Part shown: piece after piece, positions 1-9,140 of the stretch
Numbering within the stretch: the stretch's first letter is position 1
Layout: the number at the start of each line of letters is the position of its first letter
NCBI GenBank assembly: GCA_003130875.1
Contig: QEXY01000169.1
Coordinates: 1 to 32,107 of the forward strand
Reading direction: 5' to 3'
DNA: 32,107 nt
From: Ardenticatenia bacterium
GTDB lineage: Bacteria > Chloroflexota > Anaerolineae > 4572-78 > NAK82
Notes under the pieces: generated by a model
The model's input: only the letters and a program-made list of their open reading frames with translations
Databases searched by the model: none
Told to the model about the DNA's origin: nothing
Translations under genes and position numbers: made by a program

Positions 1-343
1 CAGACCCAACCCCCGATCCGGGCGTGCCGACCATCCGGGATGAAGCGAAACCCCAGACGCCGAATGAGAGGGAGGGCGACTATACGCAGGCCGCTCAGTG
101 CCAAACCGGTCCAGCGTGCGGGATTGCAATCCTCGCCATAGTGTCACTCACTCCCGTACCGCCGCATACACCGCCCCGTGATGGCCCTTCACCCAGCCGG
201 GGTCACCGCCCCCTTTTCACCACCGGCTCCACCGGGCAGCGCGGCGACAACCCGGCCAACGGGTAGCGCCGTCCCTGACGGCGGCGTGGATCGGGCATCG
301 TGCGCAGATAGTCCAGCAAACACTTACCCCGCTGGGATGTCAT
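1..343 (-). pseudogene. ISAs1-family transposase, N-terminal remnant, frameshifted and cut by window edge
   Basis: Reading the minus strand from the ATG at 343 gives about 30 residues including LLDYLRTMPDPRRRQGRRYP. That is the typical start of ISAs1-type (H-repeat-associated) DDE transposases: a short helix, then DPR, then a basic GRR-P-L stretch. The frame breaks after about codon 32 and stops. A second frame continues with GWVKGHHGAVYAAVRE and stops at 148. A third frame carries RPPSHSA, matching the usual PSxxTLHR region in register. At least two frameshifts or small deletions therefore separate pieces that keep the family order. A good SD (GAGGAG) precedes the ATG. The 344-503 stretch between this remnant and the next gene shows no further coding; it may hold the element's upstream end. 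Assignment is by motif recognition only. Confidence 0.65.
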
Positions 344-503
344 CTGGCTCACTCCTCAATAGCACATCTATAAGAGAAGAGAAAATCCCTGATGACACCC
401 CTATCTAAGGGCAGCAAATCTTTCCGCTGTTCCAACATGCGTTGTTGCCCTGACGGAGACGTCGGGTTTCGTTTCCAGAATGCCCATAGGATATATCTTG
501 CCC

Positions 504-2162
504 CTACGGCAGCGCGTTTCGCAGATAGTATACCCGCATGTTCTCGCGGCCTTGGGCGCGCGTCCAGGCATACCCGCTGGAAAACACCACTTCCAGGCGC
601 GCATCCTGTGCCATACGCTGATAGGCCGGCGACCAATCTGGGAAGAATACGACATAGCGTCCGCCCCGAGTCTCGATAAAATGCAACAGCGCCACCTCGT
701 CGTCCATAATTGGGATGACCTCAGGGGTGATCAACCCGGCGAGATCCAGCAGGCGCCGTCCAGCGAAATAGCCGACCGCGCCGATGTCATGCACAGCGAT
801 GAGACTGTCCTGTGGGGTGTGGGCGGCAAGCCAGTGGGCGGTGACAACCATCTCACCCTCGATAAAACCGACATCCTGTGCATAGGCGCGCGCTCCCAGG
901 CCGAGGAAGACGAGATAGGTCACCACACAGGCTGTCAGAGCGGTGCGTGCCATGATGCGGCGCGCTCTTCCGGGTCGGAGTGCATCGTGCAGCTGGACGC
1001 TGCCCACCACCCCGAGCGTCACGAAGGCAGCTAAAACGGGCATCTGGTAACGGCCGTGCTGATAGGTGAGCGGCAGCTGCCAGGCGTATAACGTCAAGTG
1101 TGTAAACCACCAGCCAGCCAGCAGAAGCATTATCTCCCTCCGAGAACGTCCTGGCACATCGGTGTGCCCGCGCGCGGCAAACACGGCACACCCGATGGCG
1201 AACAAGAAACCGGGCAACAGCAGCACTTGGCCTCCGACCAACGCCGCCCGGACGACCATGAGCCAGCGCTGCCCCAACGGGTATAGATCCAACACTGCCC
1301 GATATTCTTGCTGCTTGGCATAAAGGGTGTTGGGAAAGGGATGGCCACTGACGGCGAAATGAAATACCAAATAGGGCAGCACGGGCAAAGCCACGCCGAT
1401 GCCAAACCATGCTCCAGTCAATGCCAGCTGGTGCAGGCGATGACGCGACTGGAAAACGAAACATAATGCCATCAGTCCAACCAGCAACAACCCTTCCGGC
1501 CGTGTCAGCACCAGCATGCCACCAACCAATCCGGCGAGGAGGTAGCGCGAGCGGGGTATGTGCCCCACGTCCTCTTCAAGTTCCCTGTATGCTTTCCTGT
1601 CCTCGTCTGAGGAGGGCTCTCTGCCGGCAATCAGACATATCAGCCCCAGCCCTAGACCGCTGAACAGCAACGTTTCCATGCCAGACACGGCCGCCCAGAC
1701 CAGCTGCCATTGCGCCAGACACGCTGCCCCGGCCAACCATGCAACAAGAGGTCGTCCGGGCAGCAATCGGCTGCTCAACCTGGCAGCGAGCCAGGCATTT
1801 ACCCCTAGTGCCAGAACGCTCAAGCCATGCGTCCATATCAAATAGGGGATGCCCAGTCGATAACCCAACGCCAGCAAGAGGCTCCACAGCGGTGCGGTGG
1901 AACCGGCACTCACCTCGCCGGGCTGGAAGACCCACTGGCCAAGGGTACCCAGGTTGCGTGCATAGGTCTGATGGATCCAGGCATCGTCGAGCGGAAAGCC
2001 GCTCAGGCCATAGGCCATCCAGGCATAGAGCAGATAGACACCCCCCAAGAGCGCCGCAGCCGCCACCCAGCCGAGGAGCGGTGGATGGCTGTTCCAGAGC
2101 AGGTGAAAAAACTTACCCCCGAACGAGGGCTGGAGGGAGGCCGCCGGCCTTGTCTGTCCCAT
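504..2162 (-). CDS. Polytopic membrane glycosyltransferase-like protein (GT-C type)
   Basis: This 552-residue protein has roughly ten or more hydrophobic segments spread over its first 420 residues and a soluble C-terminal part. An acidic pair (Asp59-Asp60, in FPLDDAWIHQTYARN) follows the first membrane segment. That is where GT-C transferases using polyprenyl-phosphate sugars keep their catalytic acid in the first extracytoplasmic loop. The C-terminal 130 residues (VHDIGAVGYF...LLDLAGL...) resemble the tail of uncharacterised bacterial mannosyl/arabinosyl-transferase-like proteins. It lies 3 nt downstream of the Wzy-like gene, so the two are almost certainly cotranscribed and act on the same envelope glycan. 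The sugar donor and acceptor cannot be told from sequence. Stop TAG at 504-506, start ATG at 2162. Confidence 0.75.
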   Translation of the reverse strand: MGQTRPAASLQPSFGGKFFHLLWNSHPPLLGWVAAAALLGGVYLLYAWMAYGLSGFPLDDAWIHQTYARNLGTLGQWVFQPGEVSAGSTAPLWSLLLALGYRLGIPYLIWTHGLSVLALGVNAWLAARLSSRLLPGRPLVAWLAGAACLAQWQLVWAAVSGMETLLFSGLGLGLICLIAGREPSSDEDRKAYRELEEDVGHIPRSRYLLAGLVGGMLVLTRPEGLLLVGLMALCFVFQSRHRLHQLALTGAWFGIGVALPVLPYLVFHFAVSGHPFPNTLYAKQQEYRAVLDLYPLGQRWLMVVRAALVGGQVLLLPGFLFAIGCAVFAARGHTDVPGRSRREIMLLLAGWWFTHLTLYAWQLPLTYQHGRYQMPVLAAFVTLGVVGSVQLHDALRPGRARRIMARTALTACVVTYLVFLGLGARAYAQDVGFIEGEMVVTAHWLAAHTPQDSLIAVHDIGAVGYFAGRRLLDLAGLITPEVIPIMDDEVALLHFIETRGGRYVVFFPDWSPAYQRMAQDARLEVVFSSGYAWTRAQGRENMRVYYLRNALP

Positions 2163-2165
2163 GCA

Positions 2166-4868
2166 TCACATTCCTTCGAGCGCTTCCAACCGCCTCCGCG
2201 CTTCAGACAGAAACGGATCCTGGATGAGCAGCAGCTGATAAACCTGCCGCGCAGCCGCATAATCGCTCTGAGCCTGGTAGAGCTCGCCCAATGCCCAATA
2301 AGGCGCCGCCTCTTCCGGTCCAACACCAATGTGGAAGAGCGGCGGCAACAGCTCAAACGTCGCGTGACGATTGTACAGCACCACTTCGACGTCGGTGGGC
2401 AGGGCGGTCACCGGCAGGGCATAACGATACCACCGGATGGCCGCACCTCGATTCCCGCGCGCTTCGTCCAGCCGTCCCAAGTGGTACGCGGCGCGCGATT
2501 GACCGAGGAAGAGCGCAATACGCCAATCCCGCTCGGCAGCACTCTCTTCGCCTCGCGCCAGATGTACCTGGCCGCGCAGGAGGTAGGCGCTGCCACACGC
2601 AGCATCGGCACGGACCGCCTGCTCGGCCATCTGTAAGGCATCCGCAAGCTCGCCCTGCGCCAGATGGGCACGGGCTAGCGCGGAACGAGCCAGGCAACTG
2701 AAGGACGGGTCATCCAACAGCGCAGTGGCATGCTCCTTCACGACGTCCCACTCCTGACGGGCCAGCGCCAGCTGGAGGCGCCACTGAGCCGGGAGGAGAT
2801 GGGCGGGTAACATCTGTTCCGCCCGATGCACGATCTCGGCCCAATGCCCCCACCGCGTGGCATCCGCTTCCCAAAATTGCGAAGCGGCGAGCTCAGGTGC
2901 AAATGCCAGCGCCCGGCCGTAGTAATCTATGGCACGCGCCAGATCGCCCACCTGCTGGTAGAAAAATCCCAGGTTGACGGCCAGTATCGGGTCGGGATCC
3001 GCCGCCACCGCCGCTTGCAGCGCACGAAGTGCCCCCTCTCGGTCGCCCTGGCGCCACAACGTTGCCGCCAGATTGGCACTCTGACGGCCGAGGACCGGCT
3101 CCCCTGACAGAGCAGCACGATAGAGGGCCGCGGCTTGGGAATCCAGGGAAGAAGCATCCGAGACATCTGCCTGTGCCCCCGCAGCGCTCAGGATATGGGC
3201 CAGTTGGAAGGTGTACAGCGTCATAGCCGCATCCATATGCCGGGCATGGGCTGCGGCTGCCGCTGCCTCCTCCCAACGTCCTGCTCGGAAAAGTTGAACA
3301 CTGCGCTGAAACGAATACTGCGCCCTATTCCACCAAAGAAGGCCAAGTGTGTACAGAATCACGGCGCCCAGCGCCACCCACACGGCCAGACGAGCAAGGT
3401 TGAGCCATTTGGGCAGGATATGCCGCATAGGGGTTGGCGCGCGCTCCATTGTCGGCTGCGGCGATACCGTCAGGGCGAAGGCCATCAGGATCAACACGGA
3501 CAGCACCACAGGAGTGGCGGTGAAGGTGTCCACCAGGTTTTGGGCAGCGAAACCCATTAGTGCCGCCCCCACCGCGCCGATGCGCACACGCTGAGGCAGC
3601 GTGCGAGCTTCCCGCCAACGTCGGTGCAATGCCAACCCAATGCTGCCCAGCAGCCAACTCCCAGCGGCCAACCCCATTACGCCAGTCTCGGCAGCGCTAT
3701 TCAGGTACCAATTGTGCGCTGTCATGATCTGCCGGCGGGGCAGGGAAGCGTCATTGCGCCGCAGGAGACTGCGCCCGTAATTATAAGGCCCTACCCCCGT
3801 CAGAGGGTCTTCCTGGAACGTTCGTAAGGCAACCTGCCACAAAGTCACACGGAAGTTCGTGCTGCCGGCCCTCCCGTCGAATGTGTGTTGCCACCAGAGG
3901 GGTACAAGTGTGGTGCCTATCAGGGCAGCCGCCGCCAGAGCGACGCCCAGCAAAAGCCAACGACGCCCGGTGAAACGCTTGCCAGACGAGTGCAAAGGCA
4001 TGGCATCGCCACGCCGTTCTGCGTCCACCACGGCGCTGCGCCGTGCCCACCAGAAGGTCAGTGCCATCAGAGGGAGAGAGACCGACAAGGCCAAAATCCC
4101 CCCGCGCGACATACTGAGTACCTCAACCCCCAGCGCTGCGATCAGCCAGAGAGCCATCGCCCATCGGCTGTCGCGCATCGGCGTGGTGACCAGGATGGCG
4201 AGCGCCGGCGGGATGAGCAAAGCCATGTAGGCAGAGAGCGGGGTGGCACCGTTGAGAGCGAGCGACAGACGGTGCAAGGTAGGAGGAATGAGCTGCCCGC
4301 TTCCGATGGCAGGCCAACCCTGAACAAATTGGGGCAGTAATGGCCATCCAAAGTACCAGCTGGCCAGCTCAACCCCGCTCACCAGACAGACGACCGCAGC
4401 GCTCATATACAGGGCATGCAGCACAAAGCGGTTGTATCCGCGTCGACCCAGGTCAACCAGGAAATAAAACAGTAACGCCCAGGTGAACGGGGTCCACAGC
4501 TGTTCTAGGCTGAAGCGCGGATGGAGGCCAAACAGCGCGGTAACGAACAGAACAACCAGGTAGGCCAAGATAGGCGCATCCAGCGGTGTGCGCGGCAGCT
4601 CTGCACCGCAGCGCAGCCGATAGACCAGCCATGCGAGCAACCCCGCGCCGATGACGAGATGGTGAAACACGCGCAGTGGCAACCAGAAATCCGTATAAAA
4701 CGAACCACCGATAAAGGTGGCGTACAAAACGGCGAGGAAAAAGAGGAGCTGCAGTCCAAATGTCCTGGACGGGTGCATCGCTATGCCCTGGTCGCTACCG
4801 GTCACGCGTTGTGGTGGGAACAGATCGATAACATTGTAGCTCGCTTTCGTGAGGTCGGCAAGCGTCAT
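2166..4868 (-). CDS. O-antigen ligase/polymerase-like membrane protein with C-terminal TPR domain
   Basis: The 900-residue protein has an N-terminal half of about a dozen membrane segments with the Wzy/WaaL hallmark region (LTGVGPYNYGRS..., then MTAHNWYLNSAAETGVMGL), where the large periplasmic loop carries conserved Arg and His residues. After the last membrane segment (about residue 515) it becomes a soluble alpha-helical array of TPR-like repeats to the end (for example AVNLGFFYQQVGDLARAIDY and YWALGELYQAQSDYAAARQV). The family joins or polymerises lipid-linked glycans outside the membrane; the TPR part probably binds partners. Two starts are possible: ATG 4868, or ATG 4778 (residue 31, MHPSRTF), which has AGGG about 8 nt upstream and places the first membrane helix close to the N-terminus. 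The shorter form is quite plausible. It precedes the GT-C gene. Confidence 0.8.
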   Translation of the reverse strand: MTLADLTKASYNVIDLFPPQRVTGSDQGIAMHPSRTFGLQLLFFLAVLYATFIGGSFYTDFWLPLRVFHHLVIGAGLLAWLVYRLRCGAELPRTPLDAPILAYLVVLFVTALFGLHPRFSLEQLWTPFTWALLFYFLVDLGRRGYNRFVLHALYMSAAVVCLVSGVELASWYFGWPLLPQFVQGWPAIGSGQLIPPTLHRLSLALNGATPLSAYMALLIPPALAILVTTPMRDSRWAMALWLIAALGVEVLSMSRGGILALSVSLPLMALTFWWARRSAVVDAERRGDAMPLHSSGKRFTGRRWLLLGVALAAAALIGTTLVPLWWQHTFDGRAGSTNFRVTLWQVALRTFQEDPLTGVGPYNYGRSLLRRNDASLPRRQIMTAHNWYLNSAAETGVMGLAAGSWLLGSIGLALHRRWREARTLPQRVRIGAVGAALMGFAAQNLVDTFTATPVVLSVLILMAFALTVSPQPTMERAPTPMRHILPKWLNLARLAVWVALGAVILYTLGLLWWNRAQYSFQRSVQLFRAGRWEEAAAAAAHARHMDAAMTLYTFQLAHILSAAGAQADVSDASSLDSQAAALYRAALSGEPVLGRQSANLAATLWRQGDREGALRALQAAVAADPDPILAVNLGFFYQQVGDLARAIDYYGRALAFAPELAASQFWEADATRWGHWAEIVHRAEQMLPAHLLPAQWRLQLALARQEWDVVKEHATALLDDPSFSCLARSALARAHLAQGELADALQMAEQAVRADAACGSAYLLRGQVHLARGEESAAERDWRIALFLGQSRAAYHLGRLDEARGNRGAAIRWYRYALPVTALPTDVEVVLYNRHATFELLPPLFHIGVGPEEAAPYWALGELYQAQSDYAAARQVYQLLLIQDPFLSEARRRLEALEGM

Positions 4869-4893
4869 ACACCACCCGGCGACGGCGCATCAA

Positions 4894-4924
4894 TTGCACA
4901 AACCTGGCTCTCATGTGTTATAAT
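4894..4924 (+). promoter_or_regulatory. Promoter of plsX
   Basis: TTGCAC at 4894-4899 and a perfect TATAAT at 4919-4924 are 19 bp apart. The -10 is preceded by TGT, giving an extended -10 motif that compensates for the long spacer. The predicted transcript start near 4931 leaves a leader of about 40 nt before the ATG at 4971. Confidence 0.7.
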
Positions 4925-4970
4925 TTCGCTCCTAGATCCCACGCATCCTTCGGTTGACGACGAGAGAACT

Positions 4971-6029
4971 ATGCGCATCGTGCTGGACGCAATGGGGGGC
5001 GACCATGCCCCCCAGGCAACTGTACACGGGGCTGTCTGGGCAGCGCGAGATTTCGGGTTGGAGGTGCAGCTGGTGGGGCAGCCGGACGTGATCGCACGCG
5101 AGCTGGACCGCCACGACCGGCGCGGCCTCTCCCTGCCAATCATTCCAGCCGAGCAGGTGATCCGGATGGACGAACGGCCTGCTGCTGCCGCCCGTGCCAG
5201 AGCCAACTCCTCGATGGCAGTGGGGATGCAGATGCTGCGCCGCGGCGAGACGGACGCTTTCGTCACCGTAGGACACACCGGCGGCGGTTTGGCGGCCGCG
5301 CTGCTTTACCTGGGGCGCATTCCCGGCATCAAGCGTCCGGCAGTGGGGACGTTGTACCCCACTTTAGGAGCAAACCGCTATTGTTATGTCATTGACATCG
5401 GCGCCAACGCCGACTGTCGGCCAGAATATCTGTACCAGTTCGCTCTGATGGGCAGCATTTATGTGCAACGCATGATGGGGATCGAACAGCCGCGCGTGGG
5501 CATCCTCACCAATGGTGAGGAGGAGGGCAAGGGCAATCGGCTGGTGCTGGACACGCTGCCGTTGCTCAAACGCGGACCGTTCCACTTCATCGGCAGTGTG
5601 GAGGGCAAAGACGTGCCGGCCGGCATCGCCGATGTGGTGGTCACCGATGGTTTCTCCGGCAACGTCTTCATCAAGACCTCAGAGGGAGTGGCGCGCCTGC
5701 TCATCGATTCCATCAAGGAGGGCATGCGCCGCTACCCGTTGGCTCGCCTGGGGGCTCTGCTTATGAAACCGGCACTCGAAGCGGCGGCGCGTAAGCTGGA
5801 TTACCGCGAGTTCGGCGGCGCTGCGTTGCTGGGAGTGGACGGCGTGGTGGTGATTGGCCACGGTCGTTCGGATGCCTATGCGGTACGCAACGCTATCCGT
5901 CGGGCTGCCCAGACAGTGGAGTACGACGTGGTCGGTGCCATCAAGCGTGGGTTGGGTACCATTCAACACGAACAGAGAACGGTGGGTCATGAAAGTAACT
6001 ACCAATCAGAAGCTATTGCAACAACGTAG
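4971..6029 (+). CDS. plsX: Phosphate acyltransferase PlsX
   Basis: PlsX converts acyl-ACP and phosphate to acyl-phosphate, the acyl donor for PlsY in phosphatidic acid synthesis; it works at the inner face of the membrane. The 352-residue product starts MRIVLDAMGGDHAP, the family signature, and continues with VTVGHTGGGLAAAL, VIDIGANADCRPEYL, GILTNGEEEGKGN and VVVTDGFSGNVFIKTSEG, all diagnostic. Length fits the family (about 330-350). The open frame runs back to 4521, but only the ATG at 4971 begins with the signature and it lies behind a strong promoter. The SD (GAGAG) is weak. The last 14 codons overlap the next gene. The usual neighbours fabD/fabH/fabG/acpP are absent; here plsX leads envelope genes instead. 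Confidence 0.96.
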   Translation: MRIVLDAMGGDHAPQATVHGAVWAARDFGLEVQLVGQPDVIARELDRHDRRGLSLPIIPAEQVIRMDERPAAAARARANSSMAVGMQMLRRGETDAFVTVGHTGGGLAAALLYLGRIPGIKRPAVGTLYPTLGANRYCYVIDIGANADCRPEYLYQFALMGSIYVQRMMGIEQPRVGILTNGEEEGKGNRLVLDTLPLLKRGPFHFIGSVEGKDVPAGIADVVVTDGFSGNVFIKTSEGVARLLIDSIKEGMRRYPLARLGALLMKPALEAAARKLDYREFGGAALLGVDGVVVIGHGRSDAYAVRNAIRRAAQTVEYDVVGAIKRGLGTIQHEQRTVGHESNYQSEAIATT

Positions 6030-6696
6030 CCAGCTGGTGCGCTGGACCAGTATGGTGGGGTTGATGGTGTTGGGGGGCGGGTTGATTGCCTCCTTCAACG
6101 AGGCATACTACTTCTGGTCGCTACCCGCTCTGCTGATCGGTTTCGTTCTGGCGAACATCAGCGCCTACAATGCCAACCGCTATGTACGCGAACCGCGCGC
6201 CGACCTTGCCCTGGAGAGGGCGCTGAGAGGTTTTGACAACAACTATCATCTGTTCAATTACACCGCTGCCGCACCCCACGTACTGCTCACTCCCTCCCGC
6301 CTATATGTCATTACCGCCAAGCGGCAGGAGGGTGTCATCCGTAAACAGGGTGCACGCTGGAAGAGAAACTTCAGCCTCAAACGTGTGTTCCTCTTCCTCA
6401 ACGAGGAAGGGTTGGGCAATCCTACCCAGGAAGCTTTGTCCGACGCGGAAAAGTTGCGTGCCCAGCTGCGCAAGGTGCTTTCTGAGGACCTCCCCCCTAT
6501 TGAACCGTTGGTGGTCTTCATCCATCCGAATGCGGCGTTGGAGATGGAGGGCACGTCTGGCTCCGAGTACGACGGGGTGCCGGCGATGTTGGCCAAAGAT
6601 CTCAAGAAATATCTGCGCAGTCAGCCCAAGGGAACGCTATTATCCGCCGAAGCGCGCCGTCGCCTGACAGAGGTGTTGCAAGGAGACGTCGTCTGA
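5989..6696 (+). CDS. Membrane-anchored NERD-like (nuclease-related) domain protein
   Basis: The 235-residue protein has two hydrophobic segments (about residues 21-35 and 40-57), then a soluble domain. The region around residues 72-180 follows the NERD pattern: an N-terminal helix (LALERALRGF), a strand pair ending PHVLLTPSRLYVITAK, and a later strand LVVFIHPNAALEM. In active NERD nucleases the core carries an Asp at the start of the first strand and an E/Q-x-K at the end of the second. Here the strand begins PHVLL and the motif reads T-A-K111, so catalysis is doubtful and a structural role is as likely. The ATG at 5989 is inside plsX (41-nt overlap), preceded by GGTGGG, indicating translational coupling. 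Domain assignment is moderate; the function is unknown. Confidence 0.6.
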   Translation: MKVTTNQKLLQQRSQLVRWTSMVGLMVLGGGLIASFNEAYYFWSLPALLIGFVLANISAYNANRYVREPRADLALERALRGFDNNYHLFNYTAAAPHVLLTPSRLYVITAKRQEGVIRKQGARWKRNFSLKRVFLFLNEEGLGNPTQEALSDAEKLRAQLRKVLSEDLPPIEPLVVFIHPNAALEMEGTSGSEYDGVPAMLAKDLKKYLRSQPKGTLLSAEARRRLTEVLQGDVV

Positions 6697-6697
6697 C

Positions 6698-9106
6698 TTG
6701 TCCTCCGAGCGTGATACGTCCACGTCGGAAACGCTGTGGTTTCGCCGGGTGTCGCCCCGACTTCCCGACGTGGCGATGCTGGGCCTCCTGGCGTTGGCCA
6801 CCGTCACATTCTTCTGGCGGGTGGTGTTTGCCGGTGAATGGATGCCAGCCGGCGGGGGCGATCTCGCCTCGTTTCTATACCCTATCCACCATTTCGCCGC
6901 CCGGGCACTGAAAAGCGGACAATTTCCGCTGTGGAACCCCCACCTCTACGGCGGCATGCCGTTCGCCGCGGACATCCAGACCGCGCTGTACTATCCTGTC
7001 AATCTGATCGTCTGGCTGGCCTTGCCCCAAGTCACTTATCGGATGATGATGGGGTTGGCAATCTTCCACTTCTGGTTGGCCGGCGCCGCGGCTTATCTCT
7101 GCTTCCGCAGCCTGCTGCGCCGCTGTGATGCCCCTGTCACGGGTGTATGGTCATCCCGCTACCCGGCTTTGTTGGGGGCACTGGCCTATATGTTCTCGGA
7201 TTTCTTCGTGATCCACTTTGGCAACCTCAATTTGATCGCGCAGGCGGTGTGGCTGCCATTCATCTTCCTGTTTTACCAACGTGCTCTGGACGAGCGCAGC
7301 TGGCACTGGGCCACATGGGCCGGTCTTCTGTTGGGGATTGCAGCAACGGCCGGGCACACCCAGCCGTGGTTGTTCAGCGTGCTCGCGCTGCTGGTGAGCA
7401 CGCTCTATCACATCGGCATAGAATGGCTTACCGGCAAGCGGGCGGGGATGAAGTCCCTGCCCCCAGCGAACAGGTCTTCGCTCCTACTGCCCGTGGGGTT
7501 GCTGCTGCTCACTCTGCTCATCGGGATAGGACTGGCGGCGGTGGCGCTGCTGCCCGCCTACGAGCTCAGTGGATGGACTCCGCGCGCCACTTATGATTAT
7601 CAGCGGGCCGGAGAGTACTCGTTGCCCCCTGCCGGGCTGATCGGGCTGTTCGTGCCCTCTTTCTTCGGGCGTGATCCGGCAAGGCATTGGGGTCCGTGGG
7701 AGCGCGTCGAGGTGGGATACCTGGGCATATTGCCCCTGGTGCTGGCTGCCCTGAGCATCGGTGCAGGGATACGCCACGAACGTGTGATCGGCCTGCTGAG
7801 CTTGCTGGCGGCGTTCAGCTTGGTGGCTGCGTTGGGCGCCTACAGCGTCCTATACGGCTACCTGTATCAGCTGGTACCAGGATTGGCTGGAATGCGGGCG
7901 CCTGCGCGTTTCGTCTTCGTGTTCGACTTCGCCTTGGCCGGGCTGGCAGCATATGGCTTGCAGATGCTGATGCAGGGCGCATCTGCGGCGCGACAGACGC
8001 TCGCCCGGTTCACCCGCGCTGCCCCGTGGATATTGGGCGGGTTGGTGCTGATCGCCTTGCCGCTCAGCTATCATGCGCTCATCACCAGCCAAGACAAAGA
8101 CGCAGTTATCTTCGCGCGCACCGCTGCCGCTACGAACGGTCTGGTCTTCTTCATCGGACTGTTGGCCGCTGCCTCGGTGCTGCTCTATGTCCTGCAACGC
8201 GGCTGGGTGCGCCCTGTCGTCTTTGGCATGCTCGGTGTTACCTTGACCTTTTTCGACCTGGCCAGCCTGGGCAGCAACCTTGACGTAGCCAAACAGGATC
8301 CGAGCGCGACATTTCATCACCCCAGCATTATCGCGTTTCTCCAGTCGGACCGCTCACTCTACCGCATCGACACGCGCACGGATATCTGGCATCTCTGGCA
8401 ACCGGACACCCCGCTGCTATACAACGTGCAAGATGTCTCCGGCGTGGTCAACCCGCTGATCCTGGCGGACTATGCACGTTTCCTAGAGAGCATTCCCAGC
8501 CGTTCCTCGCGTCTGTATGACTCCTTGAACGTAAAATATGTCATCGCGGCACGCGACGTGGTCTTGGATTGGCAGAAGTTTACCCCGGTATTCGAGGGAG
8601 AGGGCCAGTTGGCCGTGTTCCTCAACCGTACGGCGTTGCCCCGCGCGTGGGTGGTGCACCGTGCGCGCAGCGTCCCCGACCAGGTAGCCGCTTGGGAGGC
8701 GGTGCATGCCCCAGAATTCGATCCGGCCCATGAGGTCATCGTCGAGGGTGGGCCTGCACTCAATGAGACTGCTCCACGGCCAGCCGAGATCCAGCTGGAC
8801 CGATATGCGCTCAACGCGCTGCAGTTGCGCGTGGACATGCCGGCCGATGGCTACATAGTGCTGAGCGAAAACTGGTATCCTGGCTGGCACGCGCGCGTGG
8901 ACGGCGAACCCCAGACCATCTGGCGTGCTAACTACATCTTCCGAGCATTGCACTTGACCGCCGGTCTGCACCATGTGGAGCTGGACTATGCGCCCTGGTC
9001 GTGGACACTCGGCCTGGCGTTCAGTCTCGCCACCCTGGCGTGCGTCCTGGGCGCGAATGTGGTATTGCTGCTCCGCAGGCATCGGACCAGAGGTTGGGAT
9101 ATTTGA
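6698..9106 (+). CDS. YfhO-like large polytopic membrane protein
   Basis: The 802-residue product has about twelve membrane segments and a C-terminal soluble domain followed by a last membrane helix (about residues 770-795). The early loop GGDLASFLYPIHHFAARALKSGQFPLWNPHLYGGMPF is characteristic of the YfhO family. In Gram-positive relatives this family supplies glycosylation of teichoic acids or acts as a GT-C-like transferase. The C-terminal part (ENWYPGWHARVDGEPQTIWRANYIFRALHL) is the family's conserved tail. The start is TTG at 6698, one base after the previous stop; AAGGAG at 6680-6685 lies 12 nt upstream, and the next in-frame ATG would cut away 26 residues. It ends the plsX transcription unit. 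The donor sugar and acceptor are unknown. Confidence 0.8.
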   Translation: MSSERDTSTSETLWFRRVSPRLPDVAMLGLLALATVTFFWRVVFAGEWMPAGGGDLASFLYPIHHFAARALKSGQFPLWNPHLYGGMPFAADIQTALYYPVNLIVWLALPQVTYRMMMGLAIFHFWLAGAAAYLCFRSLLRRCDAPVTGVWSSRYPALLGALAYMFSDFFVIHFGNLNLIAQAVWLPFIFLFYQRALDERSWHWATWAGLLLGIAATAGHTQPWLFSVLALLVSTLYHIGIEWLTGKRAGMKSLPPANRSSLLLPVGLLLLTLLIGIGLAAVALLPAYELSGWTPRATYDYQRAGEYSLPPAGLIGLFVPSFFGRDPARHWGPWERVEVGYLGILPLVLAALSIGAGIRHERVIGLLSLLAAFSLVAALGAYSVLYGYLYQLVPGLAGMRAPARFVFVFDFALAGLAAYGLQMLMQGASAARQTLARFTRAAPWILGGLVLIALPLSYHALITSQDKDAVIFARTAAATNGLVFFIGLLAAASVLLYVLQRGWVRPVVFGMLGVTLTFFDLASLGSNLDVAKQDPSATFHHPSIIAFLQSDRSLYRIDTRTDIWHLWQPDTPLLYNVQDVSGVVNPLILADYARFLESIPSRSSRLYDSLNVKYVIAARDVVLDWQKFTPVFEGEGQLAVFLNRTALPRAWVVHRARSVPDQVAAWEAVHAPEFDPAHEVIVEGGPALNETAPRPAEIQLDRYALNALQLRVDMPADGYIVLSENWYPGWHARVDGEPQTIWRANYIFRALHLTAGLHHVELDYAPWSWTLGLAFSLATLACVLGANVVLLLRRHRTRGWDI

Positions 9107-9122
9107 CATATTATGCTATAAT
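9094..9122 (+). promoter_or_regulatory. Probable promoter of the XRE-TPR-STAS cluster
   Basis: A perfect TATAAT at 9117-9122 is preceded by TGC (extended -10) and has TTGGGA at 9094-9099 at the optimal 17-bp distance. A consensus TTGACA at 9103-9108 is only 8 bp from the -10 and cannot pair with it. The transcript would start near 9129, just before the MITE-like element, which would therefore lie in the 5' leader. Confidence 0.55.
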
Positions 9123-9132
9123 GTAAATGGCT

Positions 9133-9140
9133 GCATAATG
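9133..9140 (+). repeat. Left target-site duplication of the MITE-like element
   Basis: GCATAATG directly precedes the element and is repeated exactly at 9230-9237 on its other side, as expected for an 8-bp target duplication made on insertion. Confidence 0.65.

Noticed and set aside
4521-4970. 150-codon upstream extension of the plsX frame
   Set aside because: It overlaps the divergent Wzy-like gene, precedes the plsX promoter, and has no family similarity; PlsX starts at MRIVLDAMGG.
9103-9122. TTGACA at 9103 paired with TATAAT at 9117
   Set aside because: The spacer is only 8 bp, too short for a housekeeping promoter; TTGGGA at 9094 has the right distance.
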